Assembly (NCBI GenBank): GCA_002437575.1
Contig: DJQK01000073.1
Span: 1,286-7,324 of the forward strand
Length of the DNA: 6,039 nt
From: Clostridiales bacterium UBA6388
Lineage (GTDB): Bacteria; Bacillota; Clostridia; Oscillospirales; Oscillospiraceae
Direction of reading: 5' to 3'
Shown piece after piece: positions 1 to 5,597 of the stretch. The notes under the pieces are model-generated. The model saw only the letters and a list, made by a program, of their open reading frames with translations. It ran no database searches and was not told where the DNA came from. The translations under genes and the position numbers were made by a program. The stretch's first letter is position 1. Each line of letters starts with the position of its first letter.

Positions 1-615
1 GAGAAAAACGGCATCCGCATCGCGATGCTCAACTACACCTACGGCCTCAACGGCGGCCTGCCGGCAAAAAGCTGGATGGTCGACCGGTTCGTGAGCTTCG
101 ACGCGGTGCGGGACGACTTGAGCCGGGCAAAGGAAGCGGCCGATTTTGTCATCGTCTTTGCCCACTGGGGAGAAGAGGGAACGTTTTCGCCCAACGAGTA
201 CGAAAAAACGTGGGCGCAGGTGCTGGCCGACGGCGGCGCGGACTTGATCATCGGCGGTCATCCGCACGTGGTGCAGCCGGCGCGGGTCATTATGGCAGAG
301 GGCGGAAGAGAAGTGCCGGTTTTTTACTCGCTCGGAAACTTTCTGTCCCACCAGACAGAGCCTGAGAATATGCTCGGCGGCATGGCCAGCGTCACGATCT
401 GCAAGGACGAAGCGGGCGCTTATGTCGAGGACTACGAGCTTCTGCCGACGGTGAACCTCATCACGAAAAATCCGGACACCGGCTGGTACAATTATTTGCC
501 CATGCTTTTATCTGACTACACGCCGGAGCTTGCCGCGACGCACCATATCGCGGGCTGCTCGGTAGAACAAATGCAGTCGCTGTTTGACAAGATCGTCTCC
601 GGCACGGCCGGATAA
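1..615 (+). CDS. CapA family metallophosphatase (poly-gamma-glutamate/capsule-type), 3' part
   Basis: The reading frame is open from base 1, so the true start lies upstream. 204 residues are visible, ending in TAA at 613-615. The sequence carries the hallmarks of the PGA_cap/CapA branch of the calcineurin-like metallophosphatases: AHWGEE (about visible residues 54-59), GGHPHVVQP (85-93) and YSLGNFLSHQ (109-118). The histidines of HWG and GHPH are the expected metal ligands. CapA was named for poly-gamma-glutamate export or synthesis, but most family members in clostridia are uncharacterised and are usually secreted or membrane-anchored. No signal peptide can be judged because the N-terminus is missing. 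The C-terminal ~80 residues after the last motif look like the usual family tail. No capsule genes lie downstream, and the next gene is convergent folC. The family is firm; the substrate is unknown. Confidence 0.92.
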   Translation, partial: EKNGIRIAMLNYTYGLNGGLPAKSWMVDRFVSFDAVRDDLSRAKEAADFVIVFAHWGEEGTFSPNEYEKTWAQVLADGGADLIIGGHPHVVQPARVIMAEGGREVPVFYSLGNFLSHQTEPENMLGGMASVTICKDEAGAYVEDYELLPTVNLITKNPDTGWYNYLPMLLSDYTPELAATHHIAGCSVEQMQSLFDKIVSGTAG

Positions 616-620
616 GCTTA

Positions 621-783
621 AGGCAACACCGCGCAATTGCGTCTACGCGCTTCGCTGGATCTTTTCCGCCAATTCTTCGGTTTGAAAAGCTTGAAATACA
701 TACAGTATTCCTGCACTTTCCAAACCTTGACTTGACGAAAAATCTCTCGCCGAATCTGCTTGCCGAATTGTGCGGTGCTGCCT
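621..783. mobile_element. MITE-like palindromic element with 18-bp terminal inverted repeats
   Basis: The left end AGGCAACACCGCGCAATT (621-638) and the reverse complement of the right end (766-783) match at 16 of 18 positions. Inside, 679-689 pairs with 716-726 (10 of 11), and 695-699 pairs with 705-709 around a 5-base loop. The whole 163 bp can therefore fold as a long nested hairpin. It contains no plausible gene. Size, terminal repeats and lack of coding capacity fit a non-autonomous miniature inverted-repeat transposable element. The left end begins 5 bp after the capA-like stop, so the element sits between that gene and its terminator and is transcribed as 3' UTR. No convincing target-site duplication is seen (TTA on the left, AAA on the right). 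It could instead be a REP-type palindromic repeat. Confidence 0.72.
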
Positions 784-791
784 AAAAAACT

Positions 792-824
792 CCCCGAAGC
801 GGAAATTTCCACTTCGGGGTTTTT
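792..824. terminator. Bidirectional Rho-independent terminator between capA-like gene and folC
   Basis: The 8-bp arm CCCCGAAG (792-799) pairs with CTTCGGGG (812-819), and the self-complementary GGAAATTTCC (801-810) extends the stem. On the + strand it is followed by TTTTT (820-824). On the - strand it is followed two bases later by six T (784-789). It starts 12 bases beyond the folC stop and serves the convergent transcripts from both sides. Confidence 0.88.
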
Positions 825-830
825 GCGCTG

Positions 831-2102
831 TTACGAAAGCTTTTTGAGCGCGGCGTCGATGTCTCCGATCATGTACAAAGAGCCGTAGCACAGCACCACG
901 CCGTCTTCTCCCGCATGGGAAATGGCGAGCTTTACACCTTCTTCGACCGTCTCGCAGGCCGTCACGGGCTTTGAGAACTGCGCCAGATACGCGGCGAGGT
1001 CTTTGGCCTGCATCGCGCGGGGATTGTCGGGCGTGATGGTGATGAACTCCTTGGCATAGGGCGCGACGTTACGATACATACAGTGAAAGTCCTTATCGCC
1101 GAGGACGCCGGTGAGGATGGTGAGCGGCCTTCCTTGCAGATAATCGTCGATGTTCTTGACCAGAGCCTCGATGCACTGCGGGTTGTGCCCGCCGTCGATG
1201 ATGAAAAGCGGCTTTTCCCGCGCGATCTGGAACCGGCCGGGCCACTGCACGGTCTCGAGCCCCTTGCGCACGGCCTCGTCCGTGAGGTTCCATCCCCGGG
1301 CCTTCAGCGCGTCCACAGCAGTCAGAACGACCGCCGCATTATGCAGCTGGTGCTCGCCGAGAAGCGGGAGCTTCAGGTGCTCGAATCTGCCGCAGGAGAA
1401 GACCTGCCCTGCAAGGCTGTGCGACTCCAATTTGATGGAATCGAAGTCCGCCTTGTGGAGCTTCGCGCCGACGGCTTTGCAGCGCTGCTCAAACACCGCC
1501 TCCACCGACGGCGGTTCGCGGTAGATGACAGCGTCGCAGCCGGGCTTGATGATGCCGGCCTTCGTGGCCGCGATCTTTTCCAGCGTGTCGCCGAGGACCT
1601 CGGTGTGGTCCAGACCGATGTTGCACAGGACGGCCGCCTCGGGAGGAAGAATGACGTTCGTCGCGTCAAATTCGCCGCCCATGCCGACCTCGCAGATGAC
1701 GATGTCGCATTTTTCGCGCTTGAAGTATTCAAAGCCCAGCGCCGTGACCATTTCAAACTCCGTCGGCTGCTCAAAAATCGAGTCGGCCAGGGGCTTGATA
1801 TACTCGGTCAGCTCGCAGATGGCTTTGTCCGGGATCTGCTCGCCGTTGATCTGGATGCGCTCGTTGAAGCGCAGAATGTAGGGCGACGTGTAAAGACCCG
1901 TCTTGTAGCCCGCGGCCCGGAAGATCGAGGCCAGCATCGCGCACGTCGAGCCCTTGCCGTTCGTGCCCGCCACGTGGACAAATTTGCACGCGCGTTCGGG
2001 ATGGCCCATCTTGTCGAGCAGGGCGTTGATGCGATCTAACCCGGGAATGCTGCCCTTCCAGCAGACAGCGTGGATATAATGCAGTGCTTGTTCCAGCGTC
2101 AT
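831..2102 (-). CDS. folC: Bifunctional folylpolyglutamate synthase / dihydrofolate synthase
   Basis: The 423-residue protein has the length and motif order of the FolC (Mur ligase-like) family, which adds glutamate to folates with ATP. Visible motifs are the P-loop GTNGKGST (46-53), YTSPY (71-75), EVGMGGEFDATN (138-149, usually EVGLGGRLDATN), NIGLDHTEVLG (161-171) followed by ATKAGIIK with the lysine (181) expected to be carbamylated, GEHQLHNA (249-256), WPGRFQI (287-293), and DGGHNPQ (303-309) in the C-terminal glutamate-binding domain. The start is the ATG at 2102. Only a weak purine-rich Shine-Dalgarno (AGAAAGAAG) precedes it, consistent with dependence on folT, which ends 24 bp upstream on the same strand. 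The pairing with folT suggests a salvage role: polyglutamylation retains imported folate. Whether it also has dihydrofolate synthase activity cannot be decided from sequence. Confidence 0.96.
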   Translation of the reverse strand: MTLEQALHYIHAVCWKGSIPGLDRINALLDKMGHPERACKFVHVAGTNGKGSTCAMLASIFRAAGYKTGLYTSPYILRFNERIQINGEQIPDKAICELTEYIKPLADSIFEQPTEFEMVTALGFEYFKREKCDIVICEVGMGGEFDATNVILPPEAAVLCNIGLDHTEVLGDTLEKIAATKAGIIKPGCDAVIYREPPSVEAVFEQRCKAVGAKLHKADFDSIKLESHSLAGQVFSCGRFEHLKLPLLGEHQLHNAAVVLTAVDALKARGWNLTDEAVRKGLETVQWPGRFQIAREKPLFIIDGGHNPQCIEALVKNIDDYLQGRPLTILTGVLGDKDFHCMYRNVAPYAKEFITITPDNPRAMQAKDLAAYLAQFSKPVTACETVEEGVKLAISHAGEDGVVLCYGSLYMIGDIDAALKKLS

Positions 2103-2126
2103 AACAAATTACTTCTTTCTTTAGAA

Positions 2127-2735
2127 TCAGCCCTCGCGCGAAGACCTCTGCGCCGAAGCGACCGGCGGCCAGAGCTTTGCCGCGGAAAATACCTTTGCTT
2201 GATACAGCAGCCACACGATCACGACGTCCAGCACGAACGTAATGCCGAACTGCACCGAGCGCGAGGCAAGCTTCGTCAGGAAAAACGCCTCGAACGCGTC
2301 CCCGCCGTAGACAAAGGCCAGAGACCAGCTCTGATAGAGGATCGAGCCAAAGACGATGGCGGGCAAGAACGCCAGACCGATGCTCAAGGGGTTGGTCCTT
2401 TTGGCCAGCATCGGGCGGAAAAAACCCGCGCACAGGCCATACAAAATCGGCGGGACACAGAACAGCGGGTTATACCCATAGCCCGAGAACAGACAGCCGA
2501 CCAGGTCCGCCGAGAACCCGACGAGCGCCCCCGGAACGGGCCCGAAGAACATACCGGCCAGGAAGATCGGCACGGCTTCTAAGGAAAAGCGCGTCGACAC
2601 GTCCGGCATCGGAATGATGAGCCGGGCCAGCACCACGCTGATGGCGGCGAGAACGGCGGATACGACAAGCGTCCTGACGTTTTTGAGACTGCGCGAATGC
2701 ACGCGCGCAATGGCTGCGGAATTGTTTTTAGACAT
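2127..2735 (-). CDS. folT: ECF transporter S component, folate-specific (FolT)
   Basis: A 202-residue hydrophobic protein with about six membrane-spanning segments (roughly 20-42, 52-72, 74-86, 92-109, 117-140, 160-180) and a basic N-terminus, the size and layout of ECF-type substrate-binding (S) subunits. The segment from RFSLEAVPIFLAG through FFGPVPGALVGFSADLVG (49-80), then GYNPLF and the following PPILYGL, resembles folate S components. The alanine-rich first helix (AVLAAISVVLAR, 27-38) fits the surface that docks on the shared EcfT subunit. EcfA/EcfT are not in the window and are normally encoded elsewhere. The ATG at 2735 is chosen because GGAGG (2744-2748) lies 8 bases upstream. A longer in-frame extension would run through the riboswitch leader. 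Folate specificity is supported independently by the THF riboswitch upstream and folC downstream. Confidence 0.92.
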   Translation of the reverse strand: MSKNNSAAIARVHSRSLKNVRTLVVSAVLAAISVVLARLIIPMPDVSTRFSLEAVPIFLAGMFFGPVPGALVGFSADLVGCLFSGYGYNPLFCVPPILYGLCAGFFRPMLAKRTNPLSIGLAFLPAIVFGSILYQSWSLAFVYGGDAFEAFFLTKLASRSVQFGITFVLDVVIVWLLYQAKVFSAAKLWPPVASAQRSSREG

Positions 2736-2743
2736 AAAAATAG

Positions 2744-2773
2744 CCTCCGGATCAAAATGATGGGAGGAGGTTG
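2744..2773 (-). promoter_or_regulatory. Shine-Dalgarno-sequestering hairpin of folT (candidate riboswitch expression platform)
   Basis: On the - strand the folT Shine-Dalgarno GGAGG (2744-2748) can pair with CCTCC at 2763-2767 or 2766-2770. An inner 4-bp stem (2751-2754 with 2758-2761) closes a 3-base loop. The same upstream segment, CAACCTCC (2766-2773), is a perfect 8-base complement of GGAGGTTG within the aptamer (2883-2890). The two pairings exclude each other, which is the expected design of an ON/OFF translational switch. The pairing is read directly from sequence; the mechanism is inferred. Confidence 0.65.
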
Positions 2774-2830
2774 AAATATGGCGATGTGGCAGATCAATAT
2801 CTATACAGACAAGCCGTAACTGGTTTTTTA

Positions 2831-2929
2831 TGCAGATTGCGGATGCGAAATGACACCGCGGAAAAAATCCTTCGCCCGGCGGCAACCTCCCATCCGACCG
2901 GTACTTGACGCGTCATTTCTACTCATGCA
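2831..2929 (-). promoter_or_regulatory. Tetrahydrofolate (THF) riboswitch aptamer
   Basis: Read on the - strand, the leader matches the THF-I riboswitch in sequence and fold. GAGTAG is followed by AAATGAC (2912-2918), which pairs perfectly with GTCATTT (2848-2854) to form P2, with GCG/CGC continuing beyond the conserved GGTG-type internal loop. CGGATG (2891-2896) in the apical arm pairs with CATCCG (2840-2845), the long-range pseudoknot typical of this class. The closing P1 stem uses TGCA at 2926-2929 and 2831-2834. CAAGT after the P2 strand and GCATCCGC near the 3' end are also characteristic. No U-tract follows the aptamer, so control is probably translational. It lies 96 bases upstream of folT, the expected target of this class in Firmicutes. 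Confidence 0.92.
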
Positions 2930-2953
2930 GCGTTCGACTACATCGTTAAATTT

Positions 2954-2974
2954 GCGGGGTCACATCGTTCCCGC
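2954..2974 (-). other. Leader stem-loop upstream of the THF aptamer
   Basis: GCGGG (2970-2974 on the - strand) pairs with CCCGC (2954-2958) around an 11-base loop. AATTT/AAATT flanks could extend it after an internal loop. It would lie in the transcribed leader between the candidate start site and the aptamer. No function is evident; it may protect the 5' end or insulate aptamer folding. Confidence 0.4.
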
Positions 2975-2996
2975 ACTTAAAATTCTCCTGCATCTC

Positions 2997-3024
2997 AGTA
3001 TATCGCTTTTTTCGAAAATAGCAA
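2997..3024 (-). promoter_or_regulatory. Candidate sigma-A promoter of the folT-folC operon
   Basis: On the - strand, TTGCTA (3019-3024) is separated by 16 bases from TATACT (2997-3002), a good -10 box with a fair -35 box. This places the transcript start near 2990, about 60 bases before the riboswitch aptamer. The surrounding 3000-3060 stretch is AT-rich, as expected for a promoter region. Confidence 0.6.
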
Positions 3025-3071
3025 GAGGAAATCAATAAAAACTTACCGATTTTTGAAACTATTTACGGAAA

Positions 3072-3115
3072 CGTTATTTCTCCGGGAAATACCACGAAAT
3101 AACGCTTCTTTTTTT
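3072..3115 (+). terminator. Terminator-like hairpin with T-run on the + strand, no cognate gene seen
   Basis: CGTTATTTC (3072-3080) pairs perfectly with GAAATAACG (3096-3104) around a 15-base loop, followed by CTTC and seven T (3109-3115). The T-run points to + strand termination, yet no + strand gene lies to the left until the capA-like gene, whose terminator is at 792. The AT-rich stem and large loop make it a weak terminator. It could instead be an operator-like inverted repeat upstream of the folT promoter. Confidence 0.35.
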
Positions 3116-3180
3116 GTGCAAAAAAGAGGATCGGTTGCTTTTCTGCGGCGGACAGGCGCTTCTTCCAAAATGAAAAGAGC

Positions 3181-3206
3181 CGCGCAGTTGAGATCTCAAC
3201 TGCGCG
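3181..3206 (-). terminator. Terminator of the regulator-ridA-PLP enzyme operon (26-bp perfect palindrome)
   Basis: CGCGCAGTTGAGA (3181-3193) is followed immediately by its exact reverse complement (3194-3206). On the - strand the hairpin begins 8 bases after the stop codon at 3215 and is followed by the T-rich tract GCTCTTTTCATTTT. Position and shape fit a Rho-independent terminator, although the T-run is interrupted. Confidence 0.75.
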
Positions 3207-3214
3207 GGTTTGCG

Positions 3215-4309
3215 TTAATGGTCGGATTTTAATCCGGCACCGCACATGGTGATGAGGGTGTCGGGCGTTTTGCCGTAGAGGCGGCAGTACTCGAGATAGG
3301 CGGCGTAATTGGCGGCGGTGGTGTGCTCGCAGTAGATGCCCTTTCTGGCGATAGCGGCGCGTGCGTCCAGAATTTTGTCCTCCGGCGCGTGGACGAAGCG
3401 GACGGCGTGCTTTTTGCAGAGCGCCAGAATTTCCGTTCCGCGCATCGGCTTTCCAATGGCGATGCCTTCGGCAATGGTGGGCGTGGGCGTGACGGACGCG
3501 GGAGCAGCTTCGCCTTTTTCCGCCGCACGCAGCAGCGGATCGCAGTTCTGGCTCTGCAGGGCGATGATCTGCGGGAAGTGATCGATCACGCCGCTTGCCT
3601 GCAAATGCTCGAGGGCGAACACCGCACCGAGAAACAGCGTGCCGTTTCCGACGGGGATGACGAGGTGCGCGGGGATACGGCCGAGCTGCTCGAAAACCTC
3701 GTAGATATAGGTCTTCGTGCCCTCGTAGAAAAAGGGATTGTAGACGTGGTTCGCGTAATATACGCCTTCTTTTTCGACTTTTTCACGGCACACGTCGGCG
3801 CAGTGGTCGCGCGAACCGGGCACGACGGTGCAGACAGCGCCGTGGGCGCGGATCATGTCGATCTTCTTGGGACTCGTCCCCTCGGGAACGAAAATTTCAC
3901 AGGCGATGCCGGCTTTTGCGCAGTAGGCCGCGACGGAATTTCCCGCGTTGCCGCTCGAGTCCTGCACGACCTTGTCCACGCCGATGGCCTTGCAGTGCGC
4001 GATCAAAACAGCCGCGCCGCGGTCCTTAAACGAAAGCGTGGGCATGAAGTAGTCCATTTTGAACAAAACGTCTTCGTCAAATTGCACGACCGGGGTCATG
4101 CCCTCGCCGAGCGTGACGCCGCGCCAGCTCTCGCCGTCCAGGGCCATGTATTTCCGGTAGCGGAACTGGCTCCACTCGTGCGTGTCGATGTCCGCCGGAT
4201 CGAATTTTGGCGGCTCGAACTCCAGCTTCCACAGCCCGCCGCAGCCGCAGTGGGCCTTTCTCGTTGTGACGGTCTCCGTGCGGCCGCATTTTGTGCAGAT
4301 AAAGTTCAT
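3215..4309 (-). CDS. Threonine-synthase-like PLP-dependent enzyme with N-terminal zinc ribbon
   Basis: A 364-residue fold-type II PLP enzyme. The N-terminus has a zinc-ribbon-like CTKCG (5-9) and HCGCGG (20-25), so Cys5, 8, 21 and 23 are likely ligands, as in the threonine-synthase-like group. The PLP lysine is Lys95 in SFKDRG (93-98), the SSGNAGNS loop is at 118-125, the glycine-rich PLP-phosphate loop is PVGNGTLFLG (219-228), and the C-terminal CGAGLKSD (356-363) resembles the threonine synthase end motif. The ATG at 4309 has a strong SD (AAGGAGGG) that includes part of the ridA stop codon, 12 bp away. The neighbours argue against a housekeeping threonine synthase: an upstream RidA and a PAS-HTH regulator suggest an amino-acid lyase, deaminase or beta-replacing enzyme that makes enamine/imine products. 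The substrate is unknown. Confidence 0.88.
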   Translation of the reverse strand: MNFICTKCGRTETVTTRKAHCGCGGLWKLEFEPPKFDPADIDTHEWSQFRYRKYMALDGESWRGVTLGEGMTPVVQFDEDVLFKMDYFMPTLSFKDRGAAVLIAHCKAIGVDKVVQDSSGNAGNSVAAYCAKAGIACEIFVPEGTSPKKIDMIRAHGAVCTVVPGSRDHCADVCREKVEKEGVYYANHVYNPFFYEGTKTYIYEVFEQLGRIPAHLVIPVGNGTLFLGAVFALEHLQASGVIDHFPQIIALQSQNCDPLLRAAEKGEAAPASVTPTPTIAEGIAIGKPMRGTEILALCKKHAVRFVHAPEDKILDARAAIARKGIYCEHTTAANYAAYLEYCRLYGKTPDTLITMCGAGLKSDH

Positions 4310-4321
4310 AAGAAACCCTCC

Positions 4322-4705
4322 TTATTGTTCGTGCAGCTCGGCGACGGCTTCGATTTCTACCATCGCTCCGTTGTGAAGCTCCCTCGTCGGGACAATGACG
4401 CGGGCGGGCTTGTGGCCTCCAAAAAACGCGCCGTAAATTTCGTTCACCGCGTCCCAATGGCAAACGTCCGGGATGTAGACCCGGCACAAAACGACGTCTT
4501 CTTTCGTGCAGCCCGCAGCGCTTAAGACCAGCTCCACGTTGTGAAGCGCGTCTTTTGTCTGCTGCTCGATGGTCTCGGCCATCGGAAGACCTGTTTCGTG
4601 GTGCACCGGGAGCTGACCCGAAATGTAAAGCGTGTGGCCTGAGATCATGCCCGGCACATAGTGCCCCTTGTTTTGAAGCTTTGTTTCGATGAAAACTTCC
4701 TTCAT
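4322..4705 (-). CDS. RidA family reactive intermediate/imine deaminase
   Basis: The 127-residue length is typical of RidA/YjgF/UK114 proteins, cytosolic trimers that hydrolyse enamine/imine intermediates released by PLP enzymes. Family features are visible: SGHTLYISGQLPV (22-34), QTKDALHNVELVLSAAG (49-65), RVYIPD (75-80), and the C-terminal PARVIVPTREL...VEIEAVAEL (100-124). Arg102 corresponds to the catalytic arginine of active RidA proteins, and Glu117 to the conserved glutamate. The start ATG at 4705 overlaps the regulator stop by 4 bp (ATGA), and AGGGGG (4714-4719) lies 8 bases upstream, so the two genes are translationally coupled. Lying directly before a PLP enzyme gene, it probably detoxifies or completes that enzyme's reaction. 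With the arginine retained, genuine deaminase activity is likely, but preferred imines cannot be predicted. Confidence 0.93.
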   Translation of the reverse strand: MKEVFIETKLQNKGHYVPGMISGHTLYISGQLPVHHETGLPMAETIEQQTKDALHNVELVLSAAGCTKEDVVLCRVYIPDVCHWDAVNEIYGAFFGGHKPARVIVPTRELHNGAMVEIEAVAELHEQ

Positions 4706-5340
4706 CCGCGCTTCCCCCTGACCTCGTCCAGATAGCTGTAGATCGTGACCTTGCCGACACCGAGCTTTTCCGCCGCTTTTTCAATGCTTCCCTTCATCAG
4801 AAACAGGCCCTTTTCGTCCATGAAGCGGATCTTTTCGAGCCGTCCGTCGCGCGAAAGGCTCTGCGCGTCGGCGCCGCCGAGAATGCTGTCCATTAAGTTT
4901 TCGATCATCACCGACACGTGCTCGTTCTGACCGGCCTCCGGCGCGGTCTGCTTTCTGGGCGCAGGCGGCAGAAGCGACTGCAAAAAGTCCAGCGACTGCG
5001 TGAGCCTCGTGGTGTCGAGATTGATGCACATCGCGCCCGTCAGCCGCCCTGCCTCGTCCTTGATGAGAAGAGACGACGAGCGGATGAATTTTCCGTTCGG
5101 CGCGGTAAAATAGTAGTTTGCGACAAAGCTTTCTTTTAAGTCGTCTGACAAAATGACCTGCCGGACCAGCTGATCGAAGCTCTCGCCGACCTTTCTTCCC
5201 GTGACCGACGGGTTTTCCACGTAGACGACCGAGTGCGCGGGATCGTCCAGATCGTGCAGAACGATCTCGCAGTCCGGCCCGAGGGTCTGGACGAGCATCT
5301 GCGCCAATGGAATGTAGGGCTGGAGTTCTTTTTTGATCAT
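4702..5340 (-). CDS. YheO/DauR-like transcriptional regulator (PAS-like sensor plus C-terminal HTH)
   Basis: A 212-residue protein with the two-part architecture of the YheO/DauR family. An N-terminal PAS-like domain (about 5-112) contains GPDCEIVLHDL (21-31), then a core ending in LLIKDEAGRLTGAMCINLD (91-109). A polar linker follows (about 125-145). The C-terminal helix-turn-helix is about 165-208, with EKGLFLMKGSIEKAAEKLGV (176-195) and a recognition-helix region KVTIYSYLDEVR. The ATG at 5340 is preferred because GAGGT (5345-5349) sits 4-5 bases upstream; an in-frame GTG at 5352 would overlap that site. DauR of Pseudomonas represses a D-arginine catabolic operon, so this protein is probably a local regulator sensing an amino acid or derivative. 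It is first in an operon with ridA and the PLP enzyme. Repressor or activator mode is unknown. No clear promoter is seen directly upstream. Confidence 0.85.
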   Translation of the reverse strand: MIKKELQPYIPLAQMLVQTLGPDCEIVLHDLDDPAHSVVYVENPSVTGRKVGESFDQLVRQVILSDDLKESFVANYYFTAPNGKFIRSSSLLIKDEAGRLTGAMCINLDTTRLTQSLDFLQSLLPPAPRKQTAPEAGQNEHVSVMIENLMDSILGGADAQSLSRDGRLEKIRFMDEKGLFLMKGSIEKAAEKLGVGKVTIYSYLDEVRGKRG

Positions 5341-5432
5341 GGGAGACCTCACTTTTTAACCGGCTGCCCGGCTGTGGCTGTATTCGTTCTTGCCGTGCGC
5401 GGCGGCAGGGCTTTTGGGCGACTTCCTGGCCG

Positions 5433-5454
5433 TGGCCCAGGGGCCATTGTTTTT
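5433..5454 (+). terminator. Terminator-like hairpin on the + strand
   Basis: TGGCC (5433-5437) and GGCCA (5442-5446) form a GC-rich stem with a 4-base loop, followed by TTGTTTTT (5447-5454). The shape is that of a Rho-independent terminator reading rightward, but no + strand gene precedes it. It would lie in the untranslated leader of the regulator operon on the other strand. Confidence 0.35.
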
Positions 5455-5472
5455 CTGGCAGAGACCTGCCAG
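5455..5472. repeat. 7-bp inverted repeat with 4-base spacer
   Basis: CTGGCAG (5455-5461) is followed after AGAC by its exact inverse CTGCCAG (5466-5472). It lies about 115 bp upstream of the regulator start. It could be an operator for a dimeric regulator or simply one of the many hairpins of this region. Confidence 0.5.
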
Positions 5473-5483
5473 CTGGTCCATTT

Positions 5484-5528
5484 CTCGACCCCATTCTTCT
5501 TAGCTGCGCAAAGAAGAGTGGTGTCGAG
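5484..5528. repeat. Long hairpin of about 18 bp
   Basis: CTCGAC (5484-5489) pairs with GTCGAG (5523-5528). After one C/T mismatch, 5491-5501 pairs with 5511-5521, with one G-T wobble, then GC/GC closes a 3-base loop. The single wobble is a U-G pair only if the + strand is the RNA. Confidence 0.75.
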
Positions 5529-5550
5529 CCGCCAAGAAGAAGTTGCGAGA

Positions 5551-5577
5551 GTTGCTGCACTGCGGTGCAGCTTCAAC
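5551..5577. repeat. Interrupted stem-loop next to the GC palindrome
   Basis: CTGCAC (5555-5560) pairs with GTGCAG (5565-5570) around loop TGCG. GTTG (5551-5554) then pairs with CAAC (5574-5577) across a 3-base bulge. It ends exactly where the palindrome at 5578 begins. Confidence 0.65.
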
Positions 5578-5597
5578 AAAAGGGCCGCGGCCCTTTT
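5578..5597. repeat. 20-bp perfect palindrome, possible bidirectional terminator
   Basis: AAAAGGGCCGCGGCCCTTTT is a perfect palindrome. Its GC core with A and T runs on each side gives a terminator-like hairpin on both strands, although only four T follow. Its 12-base core GGGCCGCGGCCC recurs at 6028-6039. Confidence 0.7.

Noticed and set aside
1083..2039. Long + strand open frame (318 codons) opposite folC
   Set aside because: It is the antisense shadow of folC, with an Arg/Asp/Val-rich composition typical of complementary GC-rich codons. The folC motifs on the other strand are unambiguous.
2736..2885. N-terminal extension of FolT by about 50 residues
   Set aside because: The extension would run through the riboswitch aptamer and the SD region. 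The ATG at 2735 has a well-spaced GGAGG and gives the normal family length.
2940..2969. 8-bp direct repeat ACATCGTT (2940-2947 and 2962-2969) in the folT leader
   Set aside because: It is short and a single pair, partly within the leader stem-loop, and too weak to call an operator or a tandem riboswitch.
3063..3245. 60-codon - strand open frame after the PLP enzyme
   Set aside because: It overlaps the 3' end of the PLP gene and runs through the palindromic terminator. No ribosome binding site or recognisable protein.
3323..4525. Long + strand open frame (400 codons) opposite the PLP enzyme and ridA
   Set aside because: It is an antisense shadow spanning two well-supported genes on the - strand, has no family motif and no clear ribosome binding site.
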